A program made the position numbers and the translations under genes. 15,926 nt of DNA, taken from assembly GCA_001915545.1 (NCBI GenBank), contig MNQS01000199.1, positions 1-15,926 on the forward strand, read 5' to 3'. The stretch's first letter is position 1. Each line of letters starts with the position of its first letter. Positions 7,675 through 15,842 of this stretch are shown one piece after another. Source of the DNA: Bacteroides sp. 43_108. GTDB taxonomy: Bacteria; Bacteroidota; Bacteroidia; Bacteroidales; Bacteroidaceae. The notes beneath the pieces are model-generated. The model had not been told where the DNA came from, made no database searches, and saw only the letters and a list, made by a program, of their open reading frames with translations.

Positions 7675-10600
7675 TTATTTGAATGATAAATTAATACCAA
7701 ATATTACATTGCGAGTCATTGCATCCGATGTATTGATGCTGACATTCAACTGTTCAGGATCAACCACATCCTTTGCACAGAAAATAAATGGATTCTGAAC
7801 TGTTGCATATAAACGCAAATTGCCTAATTTCATTTTCTCAAGAACCGATGGTTTAAAAGTATATCCCAAAGTAATATAAGAAATCTTAAGGAAATTACTG
7901 GAAAACATCGTATGTGACATTTCCGATTTTGCATTTCCCCATGATCCTGCCTTGCTTCGATAAGTACCCATGTTACTAGGCTGTGCAGAAGCATTGGTAG
8001 GATTTTCCGGAGTCCAATAATCTTTTCTTAAATTATTAAAATTGAGATTGTTGTTTTCCAATGCATACGAAACATAGAACTGATTTCTAGCTCTTGCCCC
8101 TGCTTGGAAAGCTGCTTGAAATGACAAATCAAATTCCTTATATGTAAATGTATTAGTCATACCACCTGTCCAATCCGGAGTACGTTTACCATCAATCACA
8201 CGATCTTTATCGTCAATCACACCATCCTCATTCAAATCCAAAGGTTTATATTGACCAGGTTTACAACCATATTTAGCTGCTTCTTCAGCTTCATCCAGCT
8301 GCCATACTCCCAATGTCATCAAATTATAATTTATATCAATAGGCTGACCAATAATCCAAAGATTACTATAATCACCACTCATACCAGCTAAAGACAATCC
8401 ACGGGAAGTCAAATTCTCCTTATACTGTAAATCTACAATTTTATTCTTATTATAGGCAAAATTCAAACTAGTTCTCCATGAAAAATCTTTAGTACGGATA
8501 TTATCCGAATTAATATTTACCTCAAACCCTTCATTTCTAACAGACCCTACATTTGCTTTTACAGAAGAATAACCGGTAGTAACAGGTACTGTCTTATTCA
8601 TAATCAAGTCTTCTGTCAAACGATTATAATATTCCACACTACCCGAAATCCGATTATTGAAAAATCCGAAGTCAAGACCTACATTATATTCTGTAGTACG
8701 TTCCCATCCCAAATCCAAATTCCGTAAATTATTGGGAACATATCCAATAGACTCACTAGAACCGAATGTATAATATTTGGCACCACTAATAGATCCTTGC
8801 GTCTGATACGCACTTACATTATCATTACCGGTCTGACCATAACTTAAACGTAACTTCAAATTACTCAACCAAGACAAGCTCTTCATAAATTCTTCTCCTG
8901 ACACTCTCCATGCTACAGCTGCTGATGGAAAACTTCCCCACTTATTGCCTTCAGCTAATTTTGACGAACCATCAAAACGAATACTTGCTGTTACAAAATA
9001 CTTGTCCTTATACACATAATTGGCACGTGCTAAATAAGACATCAAATTCGTTTTGGTAAAACCGGAAGAAGAAGTATTACTTGCCGATCCTCCTGCCAAA
9101 TTATACCACAAAGAGTTATATGACAATCCATTACCAATTCCTTTTAACTTTTCATCTTGTGATTGCTGCATAGAGAACACTCCGGTCAAATCTACGCGAT
9201 GATCCTTCAATTCAAAGTTATAATTTACAAGATTATCCCAAACCCAATCTACATAGCTATTTTTCGCATAATTACTGGTTGCCTTATTTTGCCCTTTATT
9301 AGCTTTAGTGTATTTACCTCTGTACTGGCCAATTTCTTCCAAATTTATATCCGGCGAGAAAGTGGTCTTCAAAGTCAATCCTTTAATTGGAGTTATTGCC
9401 AGATAAATGTTACTCAGCAAATTGTACTTTTTGGTTTTATTCAGTTCATTCTTCATGGTAGTTAACGCATTATACTGACCATTAGAATAAGCCCACATTT
9501 CTTCTCCTGTCACCAAATCAGTCGGATGATAAGTCGGACGCAGACGAAAAGCATCCTGTAACAAGTCAGAGTTACCCGTATCACGTACTGAATGGGTTCC
9601 ATACATATTAATTCCAAATTTCATGTATTTGCTAGGTTCTACATCCACAACAGCACGCAGATTATAACGGGAATATTCTTGAGGCTCCAACATACCATCT
9701 TCAAAATAATATCCGGCAGATAAAGCATAAGTAGCCATCTCATTACCTCCGGTAGCCGATATAGTATGATTTGTCATAAAGGCCGGACTAGAAACAGCAT
9801 CCACCCAATCAAAATAATTTCCATCTTGAATAGCCTTTAACTCTGATGCTGTGAAAATCTGACTATCATCCACATATTTATTATTATTTCCGGCTCTTTT
9901 AGCCTCTCGTGCCAATTGCACATATTCTTCACCAGACATCATATCGGGCATATTCGTATATTTCCTATATCCGGCATATCCACTATAATCTATTTTTACT
10001 TTACCTATCTTACCTCTTTTAGTAGTAACCATGACTACACCATTAGTAGCACGGGAACCATAGATTGCGGTAGATGATGCATCTTTCAAAATATCAATTT
10101 TTTCTATATCATCCGGATTCAGGTTAGATAAAGAAGCTCCTGGCACACCATCTACAACAATTAAGGGAGATGTACTTCCGCTAATTGTATTCAAACCACG
10201 AATCAGAATATTATATTCCCCTCCTGGTTTACTATTAGAACGTTGAATTTGCACACCTGGCAAAGCCCCTTGCATAGCTCCTACTGCATCCGTTCTACCA
10301 CTTCTTATCAAATCCTGAGTAGAAACAGAAGCTACAGCACCTGTCAAATCCGATTTCTTTACCGAACCATAACCTACCACTACAACTTCGTCCAACAGCT
10401 CAGTATCTTCTTTTAGAACAATCTTGAAAGAACGGTTAGAACCAATATTCAATTCTTGAGTTTGAAAACCAACGTAAGATATCTGTAACTTATGAGAAGG
10501 AAAAACAGTCAAACTAAAATTACCATCCAAATCAGTTACAATACCGTTGGTAGTTCCTTTCTCCATTACTGTAGCACCTATTATCGGTTCTCCATTTGGA

Positions 10601-10752
10601 TCAATAACTTGTCCCGTAATCTTCACCGTATTCTGCAATACTTCTTGATTAATCGGAGAGTACAACCCTGCACCTGTTTGCTCTGCAACCGCATTTCCTA
10701 ACGGCAAACAAGACAATACCATAAGTAATAAAAATTTGTCTTTCTGTTTCAT
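7675..10752 (-). CDS. SusC/RagA-family TonB-dependent outer-membrane transporter
   Basis: This 1025-residue protein begins with a signal peptide (about 1-23). A carboxypeptidase-regulatory-like beta-domain at ~44-114 (ITGQVIDPNGEPIIGATV...GFQTQELNIG) is followed by the DEVVVVGYG segment (121-129) and the plug (~130-245, with IRGLNTISGSTSPLIVVDGVPG and IEKIDILKDASSTAIYGSRATNGVVMVTTKRG). The rest is the 22-strand barrel, ending NVIFGINLSFK. An EF-hand-like DLNEDGVIDDKDR loop occurs near residue 838, as in many SusC proteins. SusC imports oligosaccharides into the periplasm using TonB energy. There is no STN domain before the carboxypeptidase-like domain, so this transporter lacks the usual part for signalling to an anti-sigma factor, although a sigma-factor gene lies just upstream. 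The 125-base leader upstream is very AT-rich. Confidence 0.97.
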   Translation of the reverse strand: MKQKDKFLLLMVLSCLPLGNAVAEQTGAGLYSPINQEVLQNTVKITGQVIDPNGEPIIGATVMEKGTTNGIVTDLDGNFSLTVFPSHKLQISYVGFQTQELNIGSNRSFKIVLKEDTELLDEVVVVGYGSVKKSDLTGAVASVSTQDLIRSGRTDAVGAMQGALPGVQIQRSNSKPGGEYNILIRGLNTISGSTSPLIVVDGVPGASLSNLNPDDIEKIDILKDASSTAIYGSRATNGVVMVTTKRGKIGKVKIDYSGYAGYRKYTNMPDMMSGEEYVQLAREAKRAGNNNKYVDDSQIFTASELKAIQDGNYFDWVDAVSSPAFMTNHTISATGGNEMATYALSAGYYFEDGMLEPQEYSRYNLRAVVDVEPSKYMKFGINMYGTHSVRDTGNSDLLQDAFRLRPTYHPTDLVTGEEMWAYSNGQYNALTTMKNELNKTKKYNLLSNIYLAITPIKGLTLKTTFSPDINLEEIGQYRGKYTKANKGQNKATSNYAKNSYVDWVWDNLVNYNFELKDHRVDLTGVFSMQQSQDEKLKGIGNGLSYNSLWYNLAGGSASNTSSSGFTKTNLMSYLARANYVYKDKYFVTASIRFDGSSKLAEGNKWGSFPSAAVAWRVSGEEFMKSLSWLSNLKLRLSYGQTGNDNVSAYQTQGSISGAKYYTFGSSESIGYVPNNLRNLDLGWERTTEYNVGLDFGFFNNRISGSVEYYNRLTEDLIMNKTVPVTTGYSSVKANVGSVRNEGFEVNINSDNIRTKDFSWRTSLNFAYNKNKIVDLQYKENLTSRGLSLAGMSGDYSNLWIIGQPIDINYNLMTLGVWQLDEAEEAAKYGCKPGQYKPLDLNEDGVIDDKDRVIDGKRTPDWTGGMTNTFTYKEFDLSFQAAFQAGARARNQFYVSYALENNNLNFNNLRKDYWTPENPTNASAQPSNMGTYRSKAGSWGNAKSEMSHTMFSSNFLKISYITLGYTFKPSVLEKMKLGNLRLYATVQNPFIFCAKDVVDPEQLNVSINTSDAMTRNVIFGINLSFK

Positions 10753-10845
10753 AGCATGTACTTAAAGTTTAATTTATTAAATCATTCTATTTTTCATTTT
10801 CTTTTTTTACTTATTAAACGAATCTAAAATAAAATACACTCAAAA

Positions 10846-10867
10846 GACAGAAAAAATATTTTCTATC
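10846..10867 (-). terminator. Hairpin with short U-run between sigma factor and susC
   Basis: On the minus-strand transcript GATAGAAAA (10867-10859) pairs with TTTTCTGTC (10854-10846) around a TATT loop: nine pairs, one of them G-U. Four Us follow (10845-10842). It begins 11 bases after the sigma-factor stop. It could end or attenuate the GH88-sigma transcript before susC, but the stem is A/U-rich and weak. The left arm is also part of the motif shared with the GH88 leader, so it may be a binding site rather than a terminator. Confidence 0.35.
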
Positions 10868-10868
10868 A
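10852..10868 (-). promoter_or_regulatory. Copy 2 of a motif shared with the GH88 leader
   Basis: The plus-strand string AAAAATATTTTCTATCA here is the same as 12700-12717 before GH88 apart from one T. This copy lies about 100 bases upstream of the SusC ATG, in the gap behind the sigma-factor gene. No clear TAnnTTTG box lies just upstream of it; the best in the leader is TAGATTCG (10826-10819, one mismatch) without a well-spaced -33. A shared regulator site or shared leader structure is inferred only. Confidence 0.3.
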
Positions 10869-10877
10869 CTCACATAT

Positions 10878-11423
10878 TCAAGAACATAAATATCTATCCG
10901 TCTGTTTACGAAGAACTCCCCTAGCTATATATAGCTGATTCTCTATTGTTCTCAATGATAGGCCTAAGTTTCTGCTTATCTCCGGATTAGAAAACTCTTT
11001 TTGGAATTTCATGATAAATATCTGTTTACATTTAGGAGGAAGGGAATTAATCCTTTTCTCCACAATCACAAAAAACTCTTTTGCCAACAAATCGTTATAT
11101 CCATTTATATGTACCACTCTATTTTTTTCGTTACTATAGATTTCCTCGTATCTTTGCGCTATCTGCCTATGGCGTACCAAATCAATACAACGATTATATA
11201 TTGCTGCATAAATATATTTTAAGGCTGCAGCCTCAGATACAAAATAATTTGTCTGCTGAAATAACCCTATAAATACATCCTGCACTACATCTTCAGCATA
11301 AAATTCACTAGATAACACCTTGCCCGCATACCGCATAAAACAATTCTTAAATTTCTTATAAATATCTTCCAAGGCTATATCCCCTTTTTGATAAAGACTA
11401 ATATCAATAGATTGTGTATTCAT
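10878..11423 (-). CDS. ECF-type RNA polymerase sigma-70 family factor, no adjacent anti-sigma gene
   Basis: This 181-residue cytoplasmic protein has both ECF regions. Region 2 (~21-90) has FYAEDVVQDVFIGLFQQ and IYNRCIDLVRHRQ, the core-binding and -10-binding helices. Region 4 (~118-173) has INSLPPKCKQIFIMKFQKEFSNPEISRNLGLSLRTIENQLYIARGVLRK, a helix-turn-helix that reads the -35. It starts 24 bases after the GH88 stop, so the two are probably co-transcribed, and precedes susC by 125 bases. Bacteroides PUL sigma factors usually sit beside a FecR-like anti-sigma gene and a SusC with an STN domain. Neither is present here, so how it is held inactive is unclear. It may simply be controlled by the sensor-regulator through transcription. 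Its likely target is susC or another transcript of this locus. Confidence 0.92.
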   Translation of the reverse strand: MNTQSIDISLYQKGDIALEDIYKKFKNCFMRYAGKVLSSEFYAEDVVQDVFIGLFQQTNYFVSEAAALKYIYAAIYNRCIDLVRHRQIAQRYEEIYSNEKNRVVHINGYNDLLAKEFFVIVEKRINSLPPKCKQIFIMKFQKEFSNPEISRNLGLSLRTIENQLYIARGVLRKQTDRYLCS

Positions 11424-11447
11424 AATATGAACGGATTAACAATGATT

Positions 11448-12680
11448 TTATAAATTAGCCAAAACAGATTGTTTCTCTTTCAAACGTTTCAATCGTACCA
11501 ATGCTTCCAAATAATAGTAATCTGCATAACTAATAGAAGCATCAACTTCCCATCCCTTGTTCATGTGCCCAACCGAATGCAATAAAAAAGCATCTTTTTT
11601 ATTGCGAGCCTGATATGCCGGAGAAGATAGTATCTGAAGCATTTCCACAGCCTTATTCCGATAGAAAGATGCAGAATCACTATTATTTATATAGGTGGAA
11701 AGTTCCAATAAGGCAGAGGCCGTTATGGCAGCAGCCGATGCATCTTTCGGTTCACCTGAGGATAATTCCGGAGCATTAAAATCCCAATAAGGAATCATGT
11801 CTTCGGGAATACGGGACAAATAGACATCCGATACCTTCCGGGCAAAATCCAAAAAACGTACATCATGTGTTTCACGATATACCATGGTATATCCATAAAT
11901 AGCCCATGCCTGTCCACGGGCCCACATAGAATCATCACTCAATCCTTGATGGGTAACTCCTTTTATAAAATGACCATCCAGCGTATCATACACCGCTACA
12001 TGATAACATGAATAATCTTTGCGGAATTGATGTTTCATAGTCGTTTCCGCATGTTTACAGGCAATATCATATAAATACTGCCCCCCTCCATTCCGCGCAG
12101 CCCAAAACAAAAGTTCCAAATTCATCATATTGTCAATAATAGTATTGTGCGGCCAGTTTTCTTTTTTCACCATTCCAGGCCAAGATAAAATAGTACCCAC
12201 AACAGGATTATAAAGCATAGCCAAAGAATCTGCGGCATGCAGCAATCCTTCCTTATATTCCGGTTTTCCTGTCAAACGATAACCGTTGCCCAAACTACAC
12301 ATCATAATAAAACCGGAATCATGACTCTTTGCTTTCCTGTAAGCCAAGGGAGCAATCATATCGGTTACTTTCCCTGCTGCTTCCCTCCACATATTATCCT
12401 TAGTATCCTCATATAAATACCAAAGGATACCGGGCCAAAATCCACAAGTCCAAGAGCCTACCTGTGTATAACGCCATTTAATACTATCTAAATCCATGGA
12501 ATTAGGAATTTTATCTAACGAAGGAATAGAAACCAGCGTCCGCATAGCCTGAGACCGGCAATACGCAATTTCCGAATCAATAGAAAAATCATCAGTAGCA
12601 GTCGTTTTACACGAAAAACATCCTAGGCTAACTAAAAAGATAAAAACAAGAATAAAAAAAGTTCTGCTTTTCATAATCAT
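11448..12680 (-). CDS. GH88 unsaturated glucuronyl hydrolase
   Basis: GH88 enzymes remove a 4,5-unsaturated uronic acid from the non-reducing end of oligosaccharides made by polysaccharide lyases, by hydrating the double bond. This 410-residue protein has family landmarks in order: GSWTCGFWPGILWYLYE (75-91), HDSGF with D121, NTIIDNMMNLELLFWAA with D183, GVTHQGLSDDSMWARGQAWAIYGY (241-264), YWDFNAP (298-304) and DASAAAITASALLEL (313-327). D121 and D183 match the two essential Asp of Bacillus unsaturated glucuronyl hydrolase (D88 and D149) in motif and spacing. The N-terminus is a hydrophobic signal with cysteines at 21 and 24 (LGCFSCK), so a lipoprotein is likely though the lipobox is not classic. 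ATG 12680 is taken; the Met two codons later is an alternative. It heads the GH88-sigma transcript and implies that lyase products are processed here. Confidence 0.95.
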   Translation of the reverse strand: MIMKSRTFFILVFIFLVSLGCFSCKTTATDDFSIDSEIAYCRSQAMRTLVSIPSLDKIPNSMDLDSIKWRYTQVGSWTCGFWPGILWYLYEDTKDNMWREAAGKVTDMIAPLAYRKAKSHDSGFIMMCSLGNGYRLTGKPEYKEGLLHAADSLAMLYNPVVGTILSWPGMVKKENWPHNTIIDNMMNLELLFWAARNGGGQYLYDIACKHAETTMKHQFRKDYSCYHVAVYDTLDGHFIKGVTHQGLSDDSMWARGQAWAIYGYTMVYRETHDVRFLDFARKVSDVYLSRIPEDMIPYWDFNAPELSSGEPKDASAAAITASALLELSTYINNSDSASFYRNKAVEMLQILSSPAYQARNKKDAFLLHSVGHMNKGWEVDASISYADYYYLEALVRLKRLKEKQSVLANL

Positions 12681-12699
12681 ATCAGTTTCTTTAATGGAT

Positions 12700-12717
12700 A
12701 AAAATATTTTTCTATCA
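12700..12717 (-). promoter_or_regulatory. Copy 1 of a motif shared with the susC leader
   Basis: The plus-strand string AAAAATATTTTTCTATCA lies directly downstream of the candidate GH88 -7 box, around the expected transcription start and 20 bases before the GH88 ATG. It differs from 10852-10868 before susC by a single T. The sequence is low complexity, so chance similarity is possible. Confidence 0.3.
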
Positions 12718-12718
12718 G

Positions 12719-12747
12719 CAAAATTAGAAACTGAAATGTCTTTTCAA
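12719..12747 (-). promoter_or_regulatory. Candidate promoter of the GH88-sigma transcript
   Basis: On the minus strand TAATTTTG (12726-12719) matches the Bacteroides -7 consensus TAnnTTTG exactly. A TTG (12747-12745, in GGTTGA) lies 18 bases further upstream as a -33 candidate. The predicted start would leave a leader of roughly 30 bases before the GH88 ATG. A perfect palindrome GGATTAATCC (12763-12772) sits just upstream of the -33 and could be an operator. The gap 12681-12909 holds no gene. Confidence 0.45.
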
Positions 12748-12830
12748 CCATTCTGTAAAGCAGGATTAATCCCAACCTACTAAATGAGACAAAAAAGATC
12801 ATACAACACTATGAATCAACAAATTGCATA

Positions 12831-12876
12831 ATAGAAGAAGAGAGTTCCAAAAAAATATGGAACTCTCTTCTTCTAT
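12831..12876. terminator. Perfect 19-bp hairpin after the sensor-regulator gene
   Basis: The left arm 12831-12849 (ATAGAAGAAGAGAGTTCCA) is exactly complementary to 12858-12876, with an 8-base loop AAAAAATA. It begins 33 bases beyond the sensor-regulator stop (12910) and lies upstream of the GH88 promoter, so it most likely ends the regulator transcript. On that strand a run of seven Us bridges the loop and the top of the stem, and no U-tract follows the stem, so it is not a textbook intrinsic terminator. RNA stabilisation or a processing site are alternatives. Confidence 0.6.
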
Positions 12877-12909
12877 CCAATCACTAGAGTAACGCCTCTA
12901 TTCCAAACG

Positions 12910-15732
12910 CTACTCAATAAATATCCCATGTTCCTTTATATATTCGGCAGGTGACATTCCCTTAAACTTCTTAAACGAACGGAAAAAAGAAGTACGAGAA
13001 CTGAAACCACATTGTTCCGACAAAGAAACCAAGGTATATCTGGAAGCAGACTTATCCTGTATTCTTTTTATGAATTCGTCTATCCTATATTTATTAACAT
13101 AATCCGTGAAACCAATATTCATAAACATATTCAACACTTGGGACAACTCTCCAGTATTACATTTCACCACTTTTGCCACATCCTGCAACTTTAAATCAGG
13201 ATTCAAATATAACCGATCTTTCTCCATACACTCATTCAGTTTCCCAATAATGAGCATGGCCGTTTTCTCTTCCATCCTTGATTTTTGATATTTTTCTTTC
13301 CGATTTTCTTCGGATGATTCCGTCTTTTTATTTATATATTCCTTCATTGTGCGATACTTCCCCAATAACCCGGAGTAAAAATAAATAAGAATACAACAAA
13401 CGACTACACTTAACACCACAATCCATCTTATAAAAGGCGTATTTCCGGCAACAACCACCCTTACCGCTTTTATTGCTGCAGGATTGGAAGCCGCCCTGAC
13501 CCTAAACATATAATCGCCAACAGGAAGTTCTGTATAAGAAACCTGATTTCCTTTCATCAAAGTTTTCCATTCCTTATCATATTCTTCCAAACAATACTCG
13601 TATAAATCCGTATTCTCCACTGCATAATTCAAGGCTGAGAAAGTGAATGAAATATTATTATCATTTACAGACAGAAACACCTCATCTATAAATGGAGCAG
13701 AAACGGGCATTAATGTCTCTCCCGGGCACAAAGGTCTGCCTGCGACTGAAATGGAAGTAATCACGGGAGGCTGGACCTCTTTTGTTCCTATCTCACTCCA
13801 GCTCTTTGCCGCATCATAACAGACCAATCCGCATTCATTTCCCCACCAAATTGTATTATCATCCGTTATCTGTACCGGAGAATTAAAAATATATCCGGGA
13901 ATGCCATCGTATAACGAAAAAATCTTATGATAATTTTCCTCTTCCTTTATATATAGTAACCCCCTCTGAGTAGCAAACCATAATCCGCCGTTCTTAGGAT
14001 CTTCCACTATGCTCATCACAGAATTATTCGGTAAGAAATCATCGATCGTGATGTGTTCAAATGTCGTAAAAGACTCATCTACCTTAACCACCCCCTCCTT
14101 ATCATCACAAAACCACAAATTCTTCTTTTTATCCTCATAAATGAATCGTACACTTTTAGTATATGGTAAAACATGCTCCGGAAAAACATCCGATTTAAAT
14201 ACCCCAGCAGCCCTATCATACATAAAAACGGCCCCTCCTGTGCCCAGCCACATCCTGCCCTTCGAATCTGCCTTCAATGAAAAAACAGAATTAACTGACA
14301 AAGAAGAATTACGACTGTTATAAACCTCATATTCCCCTGTCAAATGATCATATACATACACACCTTTGGAACTGCCGATCCATAATTTATTGTTTCCATC
14401 CCTTTCATATCCATTAAATGACCCTTGCATAAAACATTGATCTGATTGAAAAAAGGAAAGTTCACCCGTATTCCTGTGAAGCAAGTACAAGCCCCCTCCA
14501 TACGTTCCAATTAAAAAATCCCGATTGAAAGGTTTTACAGACAAAATTATATCCGAACGCAAAATGGAATTCCGATGTGTATAATGCCTTATCCTTTGTT
14601 CCGTTTCAGAAATATAATAAAGTCCGTCACGAGTGCCTATTACTTTTTTCCCATCTGCATCCACCCAAAAAGCACGTACATTCATATTATAAGAATTAAA
14701 AAGCTCTGGATAAGAATAAACAGAAAAGAAACTTCCATGAGCTGGAGTATAACTTAATCCGCCCATGTAAGTACCTACCCAAAGCATATCATCCTCTTTC
14801 AATAAAGAATAAACTGCATTAGAACAAATAGCATCCGCATTCGAAGTATGCTCTATAGCCGATAACTCTTTTCCTGTAGACGCACTGATTATTCTAATAC
14901 CGCTTCCATTTGTTCCCACCCATATCTCATCATTAACAGTAATGATACTTTTTATATATCCATTTTCCACTTCAGGACAAATAGAAAAAGCCGCCTTACC
15001 GATATCAAAAACAAGCATACCACTGCCGGCCGTTCCTAAATATAGCTTTTCTTTTAAAAGAGCCAGACAGGAAAAATAACTAACAAATTTCTCATCATCC
15101 TGATATGTATAGACTTTCGATTGACCGGTTTCAATATTATATTCAATCAAACCACCTTGTGAAGTCAGCCAAAAAGTATCTTTATATCCTTCAACAATGC
15201 CAGTGATAAAATTGATAGAAGACAAAGCATTTGACCCGAAAAGCACCTTCCTGAAAGCACTCTCTTGATAGATAAAAAGTCCATGAGTGGTTCCAACCAG
15301 CAATCGACCTGTCTGGCTTACAAAGACTGATCTAACTTCCAACGATTTTGTATCTAAAGTGACCGATTCCACTTGGTCTGTTTTCCTATCGAGTTTCCAT
15401 AATCCTTTATCTGTACCCACCCACAAATAAACAGAATCTGTTTCGGCTATGGAAAAAATGGTACGTCCTGAAAACTGAAGAAAACTTTTCACATTGATAC
15501 CGTCAAAACGATCTAATCCGGTCTGGGTACCCAACCAAATAAAGCCTCTTTTATCTTTATAAATAGTATTAATAATATTGTTAGACAGGCCGTCTGAAAT
15601 AGTAATAGTACGAAAAGTTAAATTCGGAAGGTCAACGGCCGATAAGGATACAGGTAGCCATAATAAAATTACCACCCTAAAATATAATCTATATAACCAC
15701 AAATTCCCTTCCATATAGGATGCGTTTTTCAT
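12910..15732 (-). CDS. Membrane sensor-regulator: Reg_prop propellers, Y_Y_Y domain, TM helix, AraC-type HTH (no kinase)
   Basis: This 940-residue protein has the periplasmic half of a Bacteroides hybrid two-component system. After an N-terminal signal/anchor (~15-32) come about 14 Reg_prop-type repeats (~35-640; e.g. GFIWLGTQTGLDRFDG, DEIWVGTNGSGIRII, GRMWLGTGGAVFMYD), which would form two seven-bladed propellers. A Y_Y_Y beta-sandwich follows (~688-762, with ISFTFSALNYAVENTDLYEYCLEEYDKEW and GDYMFRVRA). One transmembrane helix lies at ~768-788 and a charged, probably coiled linker at ~796-838. The C-terminal ~100 residues are an AraC-type DNA-binding domain (LSEQCGFSSRTSFFRSFKKFKGMSPAEYIKE). 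There is no HisKA, HATPase or receiver domain; only ~50 residues separate the membrane from the DNA-binding region. It should be an inner-membrane one-component activator sensing an oligosaccharide in the periplasm. Both ends are intact, so it is not a visible truncation. Its targets are probably the promoters of this locus. Confidence 0.9.
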   Translation of the reverse strand: MKNASYMEGNLWLYRLYFRVVILLWLPVSLSAVDLPNLTFRTITISDGLSNNIINTIYKDKRGFIWLGTQTGLDRFDGINVKSFLQFSGRTIFSIAETDSVYLWVGTDKGLWKLDRKTDQVESVTLDTKSLEVRSVFVSQTGRLLVGTTHGLFIYQESAFRKVLFGSNALSSINFITGIVEGYKDTFWLTSQGGLIEYNIETGQSKVYTYQDDEKFVSYFSCLALLKEKLYLGTAGSGMLVFDIGKAAFSICPEVENGYIKSIITVNDEIWVGTNGSGIRIISASTGKELSAIEHTSNADAICSNAVYSLLKEDDMLWVGTYMGGLSYTPAHGSFFSVYSYPELFNSYNMNVRAFWVDADGKKVIGTRDGLYYISETEQRIRHYTHRNSILRSDIILSVKPFNRDFLIGTYGGGLYLLHRNTGELSFFQSDQCFMQGSFNGYERDGNNKLWIGSSKGVYVYDHLTGEYEVYNSRNSSLSVNSVFSLKADSKGRMWLGTGGAVFMYDRAAGVFKSDVFPEHVLPYTKSVRFIYEDKKKNLWFCDDKEGVVKVDESFTTFEHITIDDFLPNNSVMSIVEDPKNGGLWFATQRGLLYIKEEENYHKIFSLYDGIPGYIFNSPVQITDDNTIWWGNECGLVCYDAAKSWSEIGTKEVQPPVITSISVAGRPLCPGETLMPVSAPFIDEVFLSVNDNNISFTFSALNYAVENTDLYEYCLEEYDKEWKTLMKGNQVSYTELPVGDYMFRVRAASNPAAIKAVRVVVAGNTPFIRWIVVLSVVVCCILIYFYSGLLGKYRTMKEYINKKTESSEENRKEKYQKSRMEEKTAMLIIGKLNECMEKDRLYLNPDLKLQDVAKVVKCNTGELSQVLNMFMNIGFTDYVNKYRIDEFIKRIQDKSASRYTLVSLSEQCGFSSRTSFFRSFKKFKGMSPAEYIKEHGIFIE

Positions 15733-15759
15733 AATTCAGCAAAAACTACAACTTTGATT

Positions 15760-15779
15760 GATTTGTATCTACAAATCTA
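15760..15779 (-). promoter_or_regulatory. Candidate promoter/operator of the sensor-regulator gene
   Basis: A perfect inverted repeat GATTTGTA-TC-TACAAATC spans 15760-15777. On the minus strand TAGATTTG (15779-15772), an exact TAnnTTTG -7 box, overlaps its right arm, about 40 bases upstream of the ATG. A TTTG lies only 12 bases further upstream, too close for a standard -33. The overlap of a palindrome with the -7 box suggests a repressor or autoregulatory site. Confidence 0.35.
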
Positions 15780-15842
15780 CATAAAATTATTCAAATGTGA
15801 TTCTATATGAAAAGAAAAATAAGTCCAATATAAATAAAAGAG

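Noticed and set aside
10768..10781. TTTAAT-TT-ATTAAA palindrome in the susC leader as an operator
   Set aside because: Pure A/T palindromes are expected by chance in a leader this AT-rich.
12910..15732. Calling the regulator a full hybrid two-component system
   Set aside because: Residues after the membrane helix (~790-940) contain no His-kinase H-box, N/G ATP-binding boxes or receiver Asp; only an AraC-type domain is present.
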